Assembly (NCBI GenBank): GCA_009927195.1
Contig: RFNL01000328.1
Location: 1 to 5,254, forward strand
Source: Betaproteobacteria bacterium
GTDB taxonomy: Bacteria; Pseudomonadota; Gammaproteobacteria; Burkholderiales; Burkholderiaceae_C
Direction: 5' to 3'
DNA length: 5,254 nucleotides
The notes below the pieces were generated by a model that was given only the letters and a program-made list of their open reading frames with translations, did not search any database and had not been told where the DNA came from. The first letter of the stretch is position 1; every line of letters begins with the position of its first letter. Positions 4,883 through 5,254 of this stretch are shown piece after piece. The position numbers and the translations under genes were made by a program.

Positions 4883-5254
4883 TCAAACCAATACCCGTTC
4901 GATGCCGCCGTCGTTGGCGGCGGCCACATAAGCGGGCATCCAGTTGTCACCCAAGATGTGCTTGGCCATTTCAACCACAATGTAGTCGGCTTCGAGCAGG
5001 CCGTTTTGCAAATCCTGACCGTAACGCGACAAACCCTGTAAGCAACTTGGGCAACTGGTCAGCACCTTGACCGACCCAGGGGATTGGCCGCTCATCTGGG
5101 CCAAGCTGGTCTCGTTCAAGCGCAATTCAGCTTCTTTGCGAAAACGAATTTGGGTGGCAATATCGGGCCGGGTCACGCCCAAAGTGCCTGACTCGCCACA
5201 ACAACGCTCGCTTTTGATCACCTGTGCACCGACCAGGGCTTTGACGGTTTTCAT
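4883..5254 (-). CDS. C-terminal part of a CCG-domain Fe-S/FAD-linked oxidoreductase (partial, 5' end outside window)
   Basis: The visible 123 residues look like the tail of a large flavin/iron-sulfur oxidoreductase of the kind related to glycolate, D-lactate or D-2-hydroxyglutarate dehydrogenases. The reading frame is open at the right edge; the ATG lying exactly at the edge is probably an internal Met. Seen: a CCGESG motif (Cys18-Cys19 of the visible part) and TSCPSC (Cys68, Cys71). This is the CC...CxxC half of the cysteine-rich CCG domain that binds an Fe-S cluster or heterodisulfide-like site in GlpC/LutA/HdrB-type proteins. The roughly 48-residue gap between the CC and CxxC pairs is longer than I expect for the simple CCG repeat. 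It ends VLV-TGA 10 nt before the DUF971 gene, so the two are probably co-transcribed. From memory, Burkholderiales carry a protein of over 1200 residues (DUF3683, FAD-binding, Fer4, CCG) at this place; that assignment is inference because the flavin domain is not in view. Substrate unknown. Confidence 0.8.
   Translation of the reverse strand: MKTVKALVGAQVIKSERCCGESGTLGVTRPDIATQIRFRKEAELRLNETSLAQMSGQSPGSVKVLTSCPSCLQGLSRYGQDLQNGLLEADYIVVEMAKHILGDNWMPAYVAAANDGGIERVLV

Noticed and set aside
4873..4980. Longer DUF971 frame starting at 4980 (177 residues)
   Set aside because: The added N-terminus lies inside the oxidoreductase gene, is Trp/Pro-rich and unlike the family.

Overview
The window is a one-directional gene cluster: all six genes lie on the minus strand, so transcription runs from the right edge to the left edge. 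GC-rich coding sequence, the ubiquinone-only gene set and the order (Fe-S/FAD oxidoreductase, DUF971, ubiE, Tim44-like, ubiJ, ubiB) suggest a betaproteobacterium. Burkholderiales, probably a Comamonadaceae-type freshwater genus, is my best guess. It rests on remembered protein similarity and gene order, not on a database search.

In transcription order: (1) the C-terminal end of a cysteine-rich (CCG-domain) Fe-S/flavin oxidoreductase, cut by the right edge (5254-4883); (2) a DUF971 / gamma-butyrobetaine-hydroxylase-like N-domain protein with a His/Cys tail (4872-4447); (3) ubiE, the ubiquinone C-methyltransferase (4437-3706); (4) an exported or membrane-bound Tim44-like protein (3670-2702); (5) ubiJ, an SCP2-like ubiquinone assembly factor (2666-2103); (6) ubiB, the ADCK/ABC1-family atypical kinase/ATPase (2106-544); (7) the first 160 codons of a sodium:solute symporter (481 to the left edge). 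Gaps are 10, 9, 35 and 35 nt, then a 4-nt ATGA overlap between ubiJ and ubiB, then 62 nt before the symporter. No stretch over 300 nt lacks a gene.

The core is aerobic ubiquinone biosynthesis. UbiE methylates the benzoquinol ring. UbiJ and UbiB act on polyprenylated intermediates at or near the inner membrane. The Tim44-like gene sits inside the classical ubiE-ubiJ-ubiB order, which makes it a guilt-by-association candidate for a membrane or lipid role. The upstream flavin/Fe-S oxidoreductase could feed electrons to quinone, but that is inference.

The most striking non-coding signal is a perfect 7-bp inverted repeat followed by a U-run. It has the shape of an intrinsic terminator but straddles the ubiJ start codon, so it could couple transcription and translation of ubiJ-ubiB. 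A second GC-rich hairpin with a poorer U-tract separates ubiB from the symporter. I found no mobile element, CRISPR array, tRNA or rRNA, and no convincing promoter. Nothing here is clearly a new system; this is mostly a conserved housekeeping region with a few regulatory and neighbourhood questions.
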